A stretch of DNA of 64,000 nt. Origin: Chlorobiota bacterium (GTDB lineage Bacteria > Bacteroidota > Ignavibacteria > Kapaibacteriales > NICIL-2). Below the pieces are notes generated by a model. It saw nothing but the letters and a program-made list of their open reading frames with translations. It did no database searches and was not told the origin of the DNA. The position numbers were made by a program, and so were the translations under genes. Within the stretch, counting starts at the first letter, position 1, and every line of letters starts with the position of its first letter. This document shows positions 26,811 through 36,222 of this stretch, one piece after another. Location of the stretch: positions 1 to 64,000 of the forward strand of contig JAOAGY010000032.1 of assembly GCA_026415505.1 (NCBI GenBank), given 5' to 3'.

Positions 26811-29372
26811 ATGGAAGTTCGCCCGCTCAAAATATTCACAGTCAGCTCGGTCATCCCCGGAGAATTATCGTTTCTCGAACGACTGGCATACAATTTTTGG
26901 TGGTCGTGGAACCGAAAGGCAGAATCTCTGTTTTCGACGATTGATCCGACCCGTTGGGAGCGATTACGACGGAATCCGGTGCGCCTGCTCAAGGAAACAT
27001 CGCAAGAACGATTCCGGCAATTGGTCAACGATGGAGCGTATCGGCGAGCGATCGAGGAGGTCGAACGTGAATTCGACTCGTATCTCAACGCTCAGCCTGC
27101 CGTCGTATGGAAGCATAGCGGACCGATCGCATATTTCTGTGCCGAGTACGGTATCAGCGAGTGTTTCCAGAATTACAGCGGTGGTCTCGGGGTCCTTGCT
27201 GGGGATCATCTCAAAACCGCATCCGATGTTGGGCTGCCGATGGTAGCTATCGGCTTGCTTTATCAGCAGGGGTATTTTCATCAGCATGTGACCTACAATG
27301 GGTGGCAGCAGGAAAATTTTCTCGATTACGACTTTTCGTTGTTGCCGATCGTTCGAGTTGCTGACTCTGAAGGGAAGCCGCTCAAAGTTCGTGTCGAATT
27401 GCCCGATGGTGATGTCGTCGCGCAAGTTTGGAAAGCTGACGTCGGTCGTGTGCCGTTGTATTTGCTCGATACAAATATCGCCGATAACCACGACAATCCC
27501 TCGTACCAGAACATTACAGACCAGCTTTACGGGGGAACGCACGAAACCCGCATCATGCAAGAGATGCTCCTTGGTATCGGAGGTATGAGAGTACTGAGTG
27601 CGCTCGGCATCGAGCCATCGGTCATTCACGTCAACGAGGGACACGCTGCATTCTGCACGATCGAGCGAACTCGGCAACTTTCCAGGCAGTTTCGGATATC
27701 GTTTTACGACGCTGCTGAAATCGTTCGAGCACAGACGTGCTTTACCACACACACGCCTGTGCCAGCGGGCAACGAAATTTTTTCGTTGGAGTTGATGGAG
27801 ACATACTTCGCGCGCTACCGACCACTTCTGGGAATCGAGTGGGATGATTTGTTCAGGCTTGGGCAATCCAATGGCGGACATCGGGAGGAAGGGTTTTCCA
27901 TGACGATCCTCGGCTTACGGATGAGCAATCATCGCAACGGTGTCAGCCGGCTCCATGGTGCCGTTGCCCGTGCGATGTGGCATGGGCTGTGGGATCACGT
28001 TCCGACCGACGAAGTCCCCATCGCCAGCATCACCAACGGTGTTCACGCACTGACGTGGACATCGAGCGATTTTGCGGCGCTCTACGATCGCGTTCTCGGT
28101 CTGCAGTGGCGCGAACGCCCTCACGATCCCACACTCTGGGAAGCGATTGCAGCGATTCCTGACGCTGAAGTGTGGTCGGTCCATACTCGACGCCGCTTGC
28201 GGTTGCTGGAATCTGTGCGCCAACATATTGCTCAGCGCAGTGGATATTACGACGACGAACACCGGCAACGAGCGATCGCGGCGTTGCATCCGAATTGTTT
28301 GATCATAGGTTTTGCACGGCGCTTTGCAACCTACAAACGCTCGGATCTGCTTTTCCGGAACTGGGAACGGTTGGCTTCCATCGTTCGAAATCCATCTCGT
28401 CCGGTGGTTATTCTCCTTGCTGGTAAAGCGCATCCCCAGGATATCGCCAGCAAGGAGATGATGCAGCGGATTCTGTCGGGTATCCGATCGGCTGGATTGG
28501 AAAATCATATCATTTTTCTGGAAGATTACGATCTCGGCATTGCTCGTGCACTCGTCAAAGGCGTTGATGTGTGGCTCAACACGCCGCGCCGCCCCTACGA
28601 AGCATCGGGTACGAGCGGCATGAAAGCGGCACTCAACGGCGTACTCCATTGCAGCGTTCTCGATGGATGGTGGGCGGAAGCAGCGTCCGGCGACAATGGC
28701 TTCACGATCGGTGGCGAAGAAACGTTCGCATCTACCGATGAGCAGGATATGCACGAGAGTGAAAGCCTCTATCAACTGCTCGAAAACGACATAGTTCCTA
28801 TGTTCTACGAACGCGATGCAGCAGGTGTCCCGCGGCGCTGGGTGCAGCGAATGAAAACAGCAATAGCTACGCTTGCGGCGCAGTACACATCGCACAGGAT
28901 GCTGGACGAATACCGTCTTGCGTTCTACGACCCTGCAGCAGAACTCGGTACTGAACTATCGAAAGAGCAGGGGCGTGCTGCACAGGAGCTCTACAAGTGG
29001 AAATCGGAATTACCGAGTCGCTGGAAAGCACTGCGGCTTGTTGCGCTCGATATTCCCGATACCGACTTCTGTCATGTCGGTGAGCCGATCCCGGTTCGAT
29101 TAGTGCTCGATTGTGGGTCGATGAAACCAGACGAGCTGCTCGTGCAGGTTTACTATGGTCCGATTTCGTCTCACGGCAAGTTTCTACGTGCGTACACAAC
29201 CAATTTACCGTGTGTCCAGATGGATGGAAAAGTGGCAACCTTCGAAGGCACCTACACAGTTTCCGAAAGTGGTCAGCATGGTGTTGCGATTCGTGTATTG
29301 CCTCGCCACAAACATGTCCCCAATCCTGTTGACCTACGGCTCGTCTTTTGGGTGCAGCACGATGTCCACTGA
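26811..29372 (+). CDS. glgP: Alpha-glucan (glycogen) phosphorylase, DUF3417-containing short form
   Basis: Releases glucose-1-phosphate from glycogen or maltodextrin by phosphorolysis. The 853-residue protein has an N-terminal DUF3417 segment (LAYNFWWSWNRKAESLFSTI) and then the GT35 catalytic part, with YFCAEYGISECFQNYSGGLG, INEGH-type VIHVNEGHAAFCTIER, FTTHTPVPAGNEIF and the PLP-lysine motif EASGTSGMKAALNG (K605). This is the archaeal/bacterial TIGR02094-type phosphorylase rather than the E. coli type. A C-terminal beta-rich extension (from ~760, HVGEPIPVRLVLDCG) may be an added carbohydrate-associated domain. Glycogen synthase (glgA) lies 7 kb downstream. Confidence 0.95.
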   Translation: MEVRPLKIFTVSSVIPGELSFLERLAYNFWWSWNRKAESLFSTIDPTRWERLRRNPVRLLKETSQERFRQLVNDGAYRRAIEEVEREFDSYLNAQPAVVWKHSGPIAYFCAEYGISECFQNYSGGLGVLAGDHLKTASDVGLPMVAIGLLYQQGYFHQHVTYNGWQQENFLDYDFSLLPIVRVADSEGKPLKVRVELPDGDVVAQVWKADVGRVPLYLLDTNIADNHDNPSYQNITDQLYGGTHETRIMQEMLLGIGGMRVLSALGIEPSVIHVNEGHAAFCTIERTRQLSRQFRISFYDAAEIVRAQTCFTTHTPVPAGNEIFSLELMETYFARYRPLLGIEWDDLFRLGQSNGGHREEGFSMTILGLRMSNHRNGVSRLHGAVARAMWHGLWDHVPTDEVPIASITNGVHALTWTSSDFAALYDRVLGLQWRERPHDPTLWEAIAAIPDAEVWSVHTRRRLRLLESVRQHIAQRSGYYDDEHRQRAIAALHPNCLIIGFARRFATYKRSDLLFRNWERLASIVRNPSRPVVILLAGKAHPQDIASKEMMQRILSGIRSAGLENHIIFLEDYDLGIARALVKGVDVWLNTPRRPYEASGTSGMKAALNGVLHCSVLDGWWAEAASGDNGFTIGGEETFASTDEQDMHESESLYQLLENDIVPMFYERDAAGVPRRWVQRMKTAIATLAAQYTSHRMLDEYRLAFYDPAAELGTELSKEQGRAAQELYKWKSELPSRWKALRLVALDIPDTDFCHVGEPIPVRLVLDCGSMKPDELLVQVYYGPISSHGKFLRAYTTNLPCVQMDGKVATFEGTYTVSESGQHGVAIRVLPRHKHVPNPVDLRLVFWVQHDVH

Positions 29373-29496
29373 GTAAAGCGCTGGAAGGAGCTGCACAGTA
29401 TCGCATCAGCGATATTCACATGTCGCTGCGCCAGCCGAGAGAGCATGGTATATTGCATTTTGTACGTTCGTTGAACAATCGATAGCTTTCGATCGA
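29373..29496 (+). other. 124 bp intergenic region between glgP and nuoM
   Basis: This region contains a short perfect hairpin (TATCGC/GCGATA with an ATCA loop, 29399-29414) with no T-run. It also has a TATATTGCATTTTGTAC stretch near 29449-29465 that only partly resembles the -7 box. No ORF or RNA gene was seen. Confidence 0.4.
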
Positions 29497-31068
29497 ATGG
29501 CTTCGTCGCTACTGTTGGTCGTCCTCTTTCTACCGTTGGTAGTGGCACTGATACTGCTTGGTATCCGTTCCGAGCGTGTCGGTGTCCATCGCTGGGTGTC
29601 ACTTGCAACGGCACTTGTTACGTTCGTTCTGTCAGTGCCTCTCTATTGGTTCGTTGACCATGGGCGGAGTGATTTTCAGCTCTTGACCAGTGCACGGTGG
29701 ATACCATCTCTCGATGCAGGATTTCGCATTGGGCTCGATGGGATGAGCTTGTTGCTTGTGCTGCTCACCACGTTTACGATGCCGATAGCTATCGGGGCTT
29801 CGATCGGTGTCGTCACGAAGCGGGAAAAAGAGTACTACGTGATGATGCTGCTGCTCGAAACGGCGATGATCGGTGTTTTTGTCGCGCTCGATATGTTTTT
29901 GTTTTACGTGTTTTGGGAGCTGATACTGATTCCGATGTACTTCATCATCGGGATTTGGGGCGGTCAAGATCGAATCTATGCTGCAGTGAAATTTTTCCTC
30001 TACACGGTTGTCGGTTCGCTGCTGATGCTGGTTGCGATTGTCTGGCTGGGGTGGTACGCGCAGACAATGACAGGGCATTTCACGACGGATTTTGTCAAGC
30101 TCCGCGAGCTGGCGCCGCACATACCGCTCGACGTCCAACGGTGGTTGTTCGCAGCGTTTGCACTCTCGTTTGCCATCAAAGTACCGATTTTCCCGCTCCA
30201 CACGTGGCTGCCGGATGCACACGTGCAGGCACCGACTGCAGGCTCGGTGATTCTGGCGGGCATACTTCTGAAGTTGGGTACCTACGGACTCATTCGATTC
30301 AACCTCGACTTCTTCCCGCAATCGGCGATCGAGTATGCACCAGTCTTGGCTGTGTTGGCTGTCATCGGAATCATTTATGGCGCACTCGTCGCAATGGTCC
30401 AGCCTGACATGAAGAAGCTCGTCGCATATTCTTCGGTCAGCCACCTTGGCTTCGTTGTGCTTGGCATTGCCTCGATGACCCACGAAGGTATCCAAGGTGC
30501 GGTCATTCAAATGGTCAATCATGGACTTTCGACAGGGATGCTGTTTCTCTGTGTCGGTGTCCTCTATGAGAGACGGCATACGCGCGATATTGCCGAATAT
30601 GGCGGCGTTGCCTCTGTGATGCCACGATTTGCAGTTCTGTTCGCGCTGGCAATGCTCGCATCGGTCGGGCTGCCGGGACTCAACGGATTCGTCGGGGAGT
30701 TCCTGACGCTCATCGGTGGCTTTCGCTCGCCGTATTTGAATACGTGGGCATACAGTGTCGTTGCTGCAAGTGGAGTGATATTTGCCGCTGTGTACCTATT
30801 GTGGATGTTCCAACGTGTCATGTACGGAAAGCTTGCCAATCCAGCCAACGAAAGTTTACCCGATGTCTCGCGGCAAGAGCTGTGGACGCTCGTCCCGATT
30901 GTCGTATTCCTGGTGTGGATCGGTGTGTATCCGCGTCCGTTCTTGCAAGCGAGCGCTGCATCGTCGCGGGCGACAGTCGAAAAGGTTTTGTACTATTCCG
31001 TTCCCCAAAAGGTCGCTCACGACCATCGCCAGAGGATTCCGGTAACCACAATCAGTGAACGTCCATGA
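29497..31068 (+). CDS. nuoM: NADH-quinone oxidoreductase subunit M
   Basis: This 523-residue antiporter-like proton-pumping subunit of complex I has about 14 transmembrane helices. The key glutamate lies in FYVFWELILIPMYFIIGIWG and the key lysine in FAIKVPIFPLHTWLPDAHVQ. APTAGSVILAGILLKLGTYG and KLVAYSSVSHLGFVVLGIAS are NuoM-specific. It overlaps nuoN (ATGATG). The other complex I genes, including nuoL and nuoK, are not in the window, and the upstream gene is glgP, so this nuoMN pair is separated from the rest. Confidence 0.96.
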   Translation: MASSLLLVVLFLPLVVALILLGIRSERVGVHRWVSLATALVTFVLSVPLYWFVDHGRSDFQLLTSARWIPSLDAGFRIGLDGMSLLLVLLTTFTMPIAIGASIGVVTKREKEYYVMMLLLETAMIGVFVALDMFLFYVFWELILIPMYFIIGIWGGQDRIYAAVKFFLYTVVGSLLMLVAIVWLGWYAQTMTGHFTTDFVKLRELAPHIPLDVQRWLFAAFALSFAIKVPIFPLHTWLPDAHVQAPTAGSVILAGILLKLGTYGLIRFNLDFFPQSAIEYAPVLAVLAVIGIIYGALVAMVQPDMKKLVAYSSVSHLGFVVLGIASMTHEGIQGAVIQMVNHGLSTGMLFLCVGVLYERRHTRDIAEYGGVASVMPRFAVLFALAMLASVGLPGLNGFVGEFLTLIGGFRSPYLNTWAYSVVAASGVIFAAVYLLWMFQRVMYGKLANPANESLPDVSRQELWTLVPIVVFLVWIGVYPRPFLQASAASSRATVEKVLYYSVPQKVAHDHRQRIPVTTISERP

Positions 31069-32501
31069 TGCACGAATGGCTTCAGGCTTCACCGCTTGTT
31101 CTCCTTTCGATAGCTGCAGTCGTCGCGTTGATCGTTGATGCACTGACGCCACACAGCGAGCGGTACACGTATCGGTTTTCACTGGCTGCGTTGATTGCTG
31201 CTGCTGCCGCCGCGATTGCCACGATACCGTTCGGTGGTATCGCATTCGGTTCGATGATCAGAACCGGCGGAGTATCCTCGGTTTTCGATCTTGTGTTCGC
31301 TATCGGTGGGATACTGACGCTCATCGCAGCCCGCCCCTACATTGCGGCACGAAACTTCGAACACGACGAGTTCTATACACTCGTGCTATACTCTGCCGCG
31401 GGCATGATGCTGATCGCGCACGCTCAGAACCTGTTGATCACGTTCATTGGGATCGAGGTCATGTCGCTGAGCTTTTATGTCTTGGCGGGTTATTTCCGCC
31501 AGACGGTCAGCTCGATCGAGAGTGCCCTCAAGTATTTTTTGCTCGGTGCATTCGCAACGGGATTTTTGGTGTTCGGGATCGCTCTGGTGTACGGAGCCAG
31601 TGGAAGTTTCGACTTCTCTGCTATCGCAGGAGCTATTAGTAAAGGGACACTTCATTTTCCGCGCTTGTTACCGATCGGTATTGCATTGGTAATCGTCGGA
31701 CTCGGATTCAAAGTTGCCGTCTTCCCATTCCACCAATGGGCGCCAGATGTGTACGATGGTGCACCGACAGTCGTTACCGGTTTTATGAGCACAGCAGGCA
31801 AGGCTGCTGCATTGAGCGCATTTCTACCGCTGGTGTCGAGCGTGTTTCCCGCCGCAGCCGACAACGTGCGTACTGTACTGGCGCTGAGCGCTGCAGCAAC
31901 CATTCTCATCGGCAATGTCGCCGCTGTCGTTCAACAGCGTCTCAAGCGCATGCTCGCATATTCATCGGTCGCACACGCTGGCTACATGTTCATCGGATTG
32001 GTGGCAGGAAACATGCGCGGATTGACGGCGGTTGTATTCTATGCCGCAGCGTACCTATTCATGCAACTCGGTGCATTCGCAATCGTTGCGATTCTCGAAC
32101 GCGATGTCGAACGCAGCCTTCAGTTGGAAGATTGCCGAGGATTGAGTGCCCGCCATCCGATGCTGGCAGCACTGATGGCGCTGTTCATGTTCTCGCTGGC
32201 TGGCATTCCACCGATGGCAGGTTTTTTCGGCAAGTACTATCTGTTCGCCGCTGCGATCGAATCGGGCTATACCTGGCTGGCGATCGTCGGTGTTATCGGC
32301 TCGATGATTTCGGTGTACTACTACATCGGAGTTGTCGTGTTCATGTACTTCAAGGATGCGGCAGAGACAGCCGTGTCGTCAGAACCAGAGCAAATCGAGA
32401 GAGCTGCTCGTGTTCCGCTCATTGTAAGTGCTGCGTTCGTTCTTCTTCTCGGCATAGTGCCGACGGTGCTCGAGTCATGGTTGGCGAATCTGTGGAAATA
32501 G
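31065..32501 (+). CDS. nuoN: NADH-quinone oxidoreductase subunit N
   Basis: This 478-residue antiporter-like membrane subunit of complex I carries the conserved IGIEVMSLSFYVLAGYFR (Glu), FKVAVFPFHQWAPDVYDGAP (Lys and the lateral-helix region), MSTAGKAAALSAF and RMLAYSSVAHAGYMFIGL motifs. It is coupled to nuoM by a 4 bp overlap. A secreted multidomain protein gene follows after 28 bp. Length and motifs match NuoN rather than NuoM or Mrp antiporters. Confidence 0.96.
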   Translation: MMHEWLQASPLVLLSIAAVVALIVDALTPHSERYTYRFSLAALIAAAAAAIATIPFGGIAFGSMIRTGGVSSVFDLVFAIGGILTLIAARPYIAARNFEHDEFYTLVLYSAAGMMLIAHAQNLLITFIGIEVMSLSFYVLAGYFRQTVSSIESALKYFLLGAFATGFLVFGIALVYGASGSFDFSAIAGAISKGTLHFPRLLPIGIALVIVGLGFKVAVFPFHQWAPDVYDGAPTVVTGFMSTAGKAAALSAFLPLVSSVFPAAADNVRTVLALSAAATILIGNVAAVVQQRLKRMLAYSSVAHAGYMFIGLVAGNMRGLTAVVFYAAAYLFMQLGAFAIVAILERDVERSLQLEDCRGLSARHPMLAALMALFMFSLAGIPPMAGFFGKYYLFAAAIESGYTWLAIVGVIGSMISVYYYIGVVVFMYFKDAAETAVSSEPEQIERAARVPLIVSAAFVLLLGIVPTVLESWLANLWK

Positions 32502-32529
32502 TCCGTTCAACTGTCGAGCGACGATTGCT

Positions 32530-34734
32530 GTGAAGGCTGCTTTCGTCTGCTGGTGCGTCATTGCAAGTGCACTTGCAGCATCAGCGCAGGACAGCGTCGC
32601 GATTTTTTTCGATTTGCAAAACAGAACAGCCGATACGCTCGATTTCGGATACGTGCTGGCAGGGGACTCGGTAGTGCAACAGTTGTTCATCGAAAATGAG
32701 ACGGGGCGGGAGGCAGTAGTGCCGCAGGGAACTCGTCCGTATATGTGGATAACACCATCGCCTCCGTATCGGGATAACGACCCGGAAGAATTTCCACTGG
32801 AGGCACTGTTCCCATTTCGGATCGGTAGTGGCGAAACGCGCGGCTATCCTCTTCGCTACACGGCAACACTCTTTCAACAGCATCCAGAAGGGCGCCACCA
32901 AGTCGCGCTGATAGTTTCCGTCAGGGAAAGCGACGATACATCGCGCGTACTCGGTCAACGACGAATCGTTCTGCGCGCGACCAAATCGTTTCGCCCGCTG
33001 TGGACCGATACGCCGGTGCTCTCATTGGATTCGGTGTATGTCGGTTCGCCGCTTGTGCGTTCGTTGCCACTCGTGGTGCGCAATGTGAGTCGTGCAGTCG
33101 TTCCTGCTCGCATCGTCCGAAGTGGCGATAGTCGGAGCATGTCGGCGCTGACGCTCGATGTAGCTGCGAGCGATGTATTCGCCAGCGAGGAAATCAAAAA
33201 CTATCGTGTTCAGTTCGAGCCAACGGTGGCTGGCAGTTTTGCACTCGATGTCTCGTTTGTGCATCCGTCACCGTTGCGAAGTGGCAGGGACGATACGACG
33301 ACGGTGCAGTTGCGCGGAGTGGGGGTGATCCAGCAGCTCGAGTGTCGCCAGGTGATCGCCCGAAATGCGAGTATCTCTGGTGATACGGTCAAGCTGCGAT
33401 ACCGGCGGGTAAGCATACCCGACACGGTTATGCTGGTGTTTCAGAATACCGGCAACATTCCTATCGGTACGGTTGACTTGCGTTTGATCGAGCAAGGAAC
33501 GCTATCGGAGTTTGCCGTGCTCCGTTCGTTCCGTACAACGGCAGCGTTGCAACCACAACAACTCGACACGGTGATACTTGTTGTTCGTTCGCTTCGAGCC
33601 GGCATAGCTTCTGCGACGCTCGAGGTCGTGACCGATTTGCTTCAACGCCCGATTTTCGGTGCGCCGGCTGTAGCCGCACAGCCTCGTTTTGTTGTAATGG
33701 TCGAAAGTCAACCGCAACGGCTTGTTCCGCTGCATACTCATCTGGATTTCGGTAGCATTCTCGCCTTGGGCAATTGTCAGGAGCAACGTTGCGACACGCT
33801 GCAACTGGTCAATAGAGGAAGCGAGCCGGTTACTGTCACAACGATTGTTACACCGCCTCCATTTACGACCTTGCAAGCTCTGCCGCTGACCGTCGAGCCG
33901 GGGCAAACAGTTTCATTGCCGATCGCTGTTGCGATGATTGACACTGTGGGCGAGATCAGCGGCTATGTACGCATCGAAACGAACGATACCGCCTATTCAC
34001 CACTGGAAATTCCGGTCAGTGTGCAGTTGGTTGCGCCAGTTCAGCCGAAACTCCGCTTAGCTGCAAGCCAATACACACCCGGCAGCGATGCATATGTGGC
34101 TGTGCTGTGCGATTCGTCCGTGTGGCGGTATTCTGCAATTGTGTTCGATGTATCGTTCGACCTGACGATGGCAGAGCTCCGAGGAAGTGTCACTAGTGGG
34201 ACTGCTGCCAGTGGGGGGCACGTCCGCATCGAGTCCATCGGCAACGGTCGTTATCGTGTCTCGGTCGTCTCGGACAGAGGAATGATGGCTCGCGACACGT
34301 TGGTCATTCTTGTGCTGCGAACGTATCTCGGTGAGCTACCATCGGCACCGATGTCTCTGACCAGCGTTGCAGCGGGAACGCTCACGTGTCCCGATGCGGT
34401 TGCCGGCGATGGTTACGGAGCACTGTTGAGTGTGCTACCGTTTTGTGGTATGTCGTACAAGTTTCCAGTTGTTCTACCGCAGCTGGTGATAAGTTCAGCG
34501 CAGGTGCTGCCCGATGGTACGCTTTTGCTCGACTGTTGGTCGGATGTCGCCCGGCGATGTACGATCGAGGTGTATGCCCAAGACGGCAGAGCAATCGCTA
34601 CGTACCCGGTAGAATTGGCTGCTGGCAGGCAATCGGTCGCGATTCCGTTCGACGAACTGCCCGGCGCATACGCGTTGCAGCTTCGTAGTCGTTCGTCCGA
34701 TGAGGTTGCCCGTCGTGTGGTCATTGTACGCTAA
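32530..34734 (+). CDS. Secreted multi-Ig (choice-of-anchor D/ASPM-like) protein with T9SS-like C-terminal domain
   Basis: A GTG start gives an immediate signal peptide (FVCWCVIASALAASA). The 734-residue protein consists of repeated beta-sandwich modules with the ASPM/SPD-2/Hydin pattern: DFGYVLAGDSVVQQLFIENE, YVGSPLVRSLPLVVRNVS, PDTVMLVFQNTGNIPIGTV and LDFGSILALGNCQEQRCDTL. A cohesin/dockerin-like beta segment precedes the end (VWRYSAIVFDVSFDLTMAEL). The C-terminal ~75 residues (CTIEVYAQDGRAIATYPVEL, ending with a GAYALQLRSR-type strand and VVIVR) look like a type A T9SS sorting domain. The function is unknown; it is probably a cell-surface or adhesion protein. Confidence 0.8.
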   Translation: MKAAFVCWCVIASALAASAQDSVAIFFDLQNRTADTLDFGYVLAGDSVVQQLFIENETGREAVVPQGTRPYMWITPSPPYRDNDPEEFPLEALFPFRIGSGETRGYPLRYTATLFQQHPEGRHQVALIVSVRESDDTSRVLGQRRIVLRATKSFRPLWTDTPVLSLDSVYVGSPLVRSLPLVVRNVSRAVVPARIVRSGDSRSMSALTLDVAASDVFASEEIKNYRVQFEPTVAGSFALDVSFVHPSPLRSGRDDTTTVQLRGVGVIQQLECRQVIARNASISGDTVKLRYRRVSIPDTVMLVFQNTGNIPIGTVDLRLIEQGTLSEFAVLRSFRTTAALQPQQLDTVILVVRSLRAGIASATLEVVTDLLQRPIFGAPAVAAQPRFVVMVESQPQRLVPLHTHLDFGSILALGNCQEQRCDTLQLVNRGSEPVTVTTIVTPPPFTTLQALPLTVEPGQTVSLPIAVAMIDTVGEISGYVRIETNDTAYSPLEIPVSVQLVAPVQPKLRLAASQYTPGSDAYVAVLCDSSVWRYSAIVFDVSFDLTMAELRGSVTSGTAASGGHVRIESIGNGRYRVSVVSDRGMMARDTLVILVLRTYLGELPSAPMSLTSVAAGTLTCPDAVAGDGYGALLSVLPFCGMSYKFPVVLPQLVISSAQVLPDGTLLLDCWSDVARRCTIEVYAQDGRAIATYPVELAAGRQSVAIPFDELPGAYALQLRSRSSDEVARRVVIVR

Positions 34735-35473
34735 GCCGGCGGTCGTGATATTGGTGGTAGTGTGCCGTCTCGGTGCACAGGATTTCGATTGGGCACCGAC
34801 GTACATGCTTCCGTTCCGTATTCCGACGCTTTATGCGACGGTCGGGGTGCAGGCTTCAATTGCCAGCATGCACGACACTCGCGTTGTGGACGAGGGTGCT
34901 CGTACATGCGCCACCTACGGCGATGGTACTGGATTTATCGGGGCGGTGACTTTTGGGGGTGAGTGGTGGGCATTCCCCGATGCTGCATGTGCTGCATCCA
35001 TACGCCTTGGTTGGTCGAACGCGACCTACCTTGCTCCTGGAACAGTCGCGCCGCTCGTTACTGGCGAGACACTTCGGACGGAATATGTCCTGTCAACGTC
35101 TCGGTTCATGGTCGGTGTCCAAGCTGCCGCGAAAAAGCGAGCGGTCAGGCGCTATGGCTGGGTTGGTGTCGGTACAGAGATCACAGCATTCTTGACACCG
35201 ACGATGGTGCAACGTGAGCGCGTCGTCGAACCGCAGTGGTATTCATTTGCGACCGATCCACCGAGCCGAGAAGTGCGACTTACAACGGCAACTGCTGGCG
35301 GGACCAATGTCCACGTGTCGCTGACAGTCGCAGTCGGGTACGATTTGTCGTTGGGCGTTGGACTCTACTGCTCACCAGCGGTGGAAATCAGCGTACCGCT
35401 CACGCTCAATCTGACCGATTTTCGTCTATGGCGGGCGGGTCTTGCGATACCGATCGCTTTTTCGGTGCGATAA
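34700..35473 (+). CDS. Exported protein of unknown function, possible outer-membrane beta-barrel
   Basis: This 257-residue protein is not recognised. An N-terminal signal-like segment (AKPAVVILVVVCRLGAQ) is followed by alternating strands rich in Gly, Thr and aromatic residues: PTLYATVGVQASIAS, FIGAVTFGGEWWAF, GWVGVGTEITAFLTP, VSLTVAVGYDLSLGVGLYCS and a final LAIPIAFSV. This fits a small outer-membrane barrel such as those that accompany T9SS cargo. The ATG overlaps the previous gene by 35 bp; GTG 34715 is an alternative start. It is cotranscribed with the upstream secreted protein and the downstream DUF1573 gene. Confidence 0.65.
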   Translation: MRLPVVWSLYAKPAVVILVVVCRLGAQDFDWAPTYMLPFRIPTLYATVGVQASIASMHDTRVVDEGARTCATYGDGTGFIGAVTFGGEWWAFPDAACAASIRLGWSNATYLAPGTVAPLVTGETLRTEYVLSTSRFMVGVQAAAKKRAVRRYGWVGVGTEITAFLTPTMVQRERVVEPQWYSFATDPPSREVRLTTATAGGTNVHVSLTVAVGYDLSLGVGLYCSPAVEISVPLTLNLTDFRLWRAGLAIPIAFSVR

Positions 35474-35498
35474 TGTTTCACCCTTTTGGTTGTTAGCC

Positions 35499-36215
35499 AT
35501 GTTTCGAATTGCCTCGTTGTCAGTGCTCGTGACTGTTGCGGTTGTCGTCGCGTCTGCTCAACCCAAGCTCGAAGTTGTCGGTGGTGATACCTACAACTGG
35601 GGACAGGTCAAACCTACGGTCAATCCCCTCAAAGGCACGCTCCGCCTCAAAAACGTTGGCAATCAACCGCTCGAAATCAAGTCCGTCAAGCCGAGTTGTG
35701 GCTGCACGGCAACAAAACTCGATAAAGACGTTCTCCAACCGGGCGAAGTCGCCTCGGTCGATGTGTCGCTCAATATTGGCTCGGCTACCGGTCCGGTGAC
35801 GAAAACGATTACAATCACGTCAAACGATCCATCTGCGGAGACCAAGATCGTATGGCTCAAAGCCGAGGTCGTCCGAGCACTTCAACTTTCGATGCCATAC
35901 ATTGCCTTTAGCGATTTGAGCCTCGGCAAACAATCATCGGCGAGCATCATGGTCAAGAACAATTCGCCCGATAATATCACCTGCTTTGGGTTCGAAGGCA
36001 CGTCCGGTATCGTCGTTACCCCGAAGGGCAAAATCGAACTCAAGCCGGGCGAAGAGTTCAAGCTTACCGCGACGTATGTCCCAGAAGCTGAGGGGTACTT
36101 CAGTGGGACGGTGAAGTTCTCGACGTCGCATCCTGATTTTCCGACGGTCGAAGTTCCTGTCTATGGCAATGTGATGAAGCCGTCGTCGCCGGTTTTCCAG
36201 CCGGGTCGTCCGTAG
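35499..36215 (+). CDS. DUF1573 exported protein
   Basis: The start ATG at 35499 gives a signal peptide (ASLSVLVTVAVVVASAQ); the tracked ORF starts 19 codons earlier inside the previous gene. The 238-residue product has two immunoglobulin-like modules. The first bears the DUF1573 hallmark KPSCGCTATKLDKDVLQPGE after FDWG-type YNWGQVKPTVNPLKGTLRLK, and the second is ASIMVKNNSPDNITCFGFEG with PGEEFKLTATYVP. DUF1573 proteins are common periplasmic or surface proteins in Bacteroidota-like lineages; their function is not known. It converges with glgA with a gap of only 7 bp. Confidence 0.85.
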   Translation: MFRIASLSVLVTVAVVVASAQPKLEVVGGDTYNWGQVKPTVNPLKGTLRLKNVGNQPLEIKSVKPSCGCTATKLDKDVLQPGEVASVDVSLNIGSATGPVTKTITITSNDPSAETKIVWLKAEVVRALQLSMPYIAFSDLSLGKQSSASIMVKNNSPDNITCFGFEGTSGIVVTPKGKIELKPGEEFKLTATYVPEAEGYFSGTVKFSTSHPDFPTVEVPVYGNVMKPSSPVFQPGRP

Positions 36216-36222
36216 AATTTTC

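Noticed and set aside
29399-29414. Hairpin TATCGC-ATCA-GCGATA as a terminator
   Set aside because: Only 6 bp of stem and no T-run follows.
35471-35479. TAATGTTTC before the DUF1573 gene as a promoter box
   Set aside because: The conserved G after TTT is missing, and the gene is tightly linked to its upstream neighbour.
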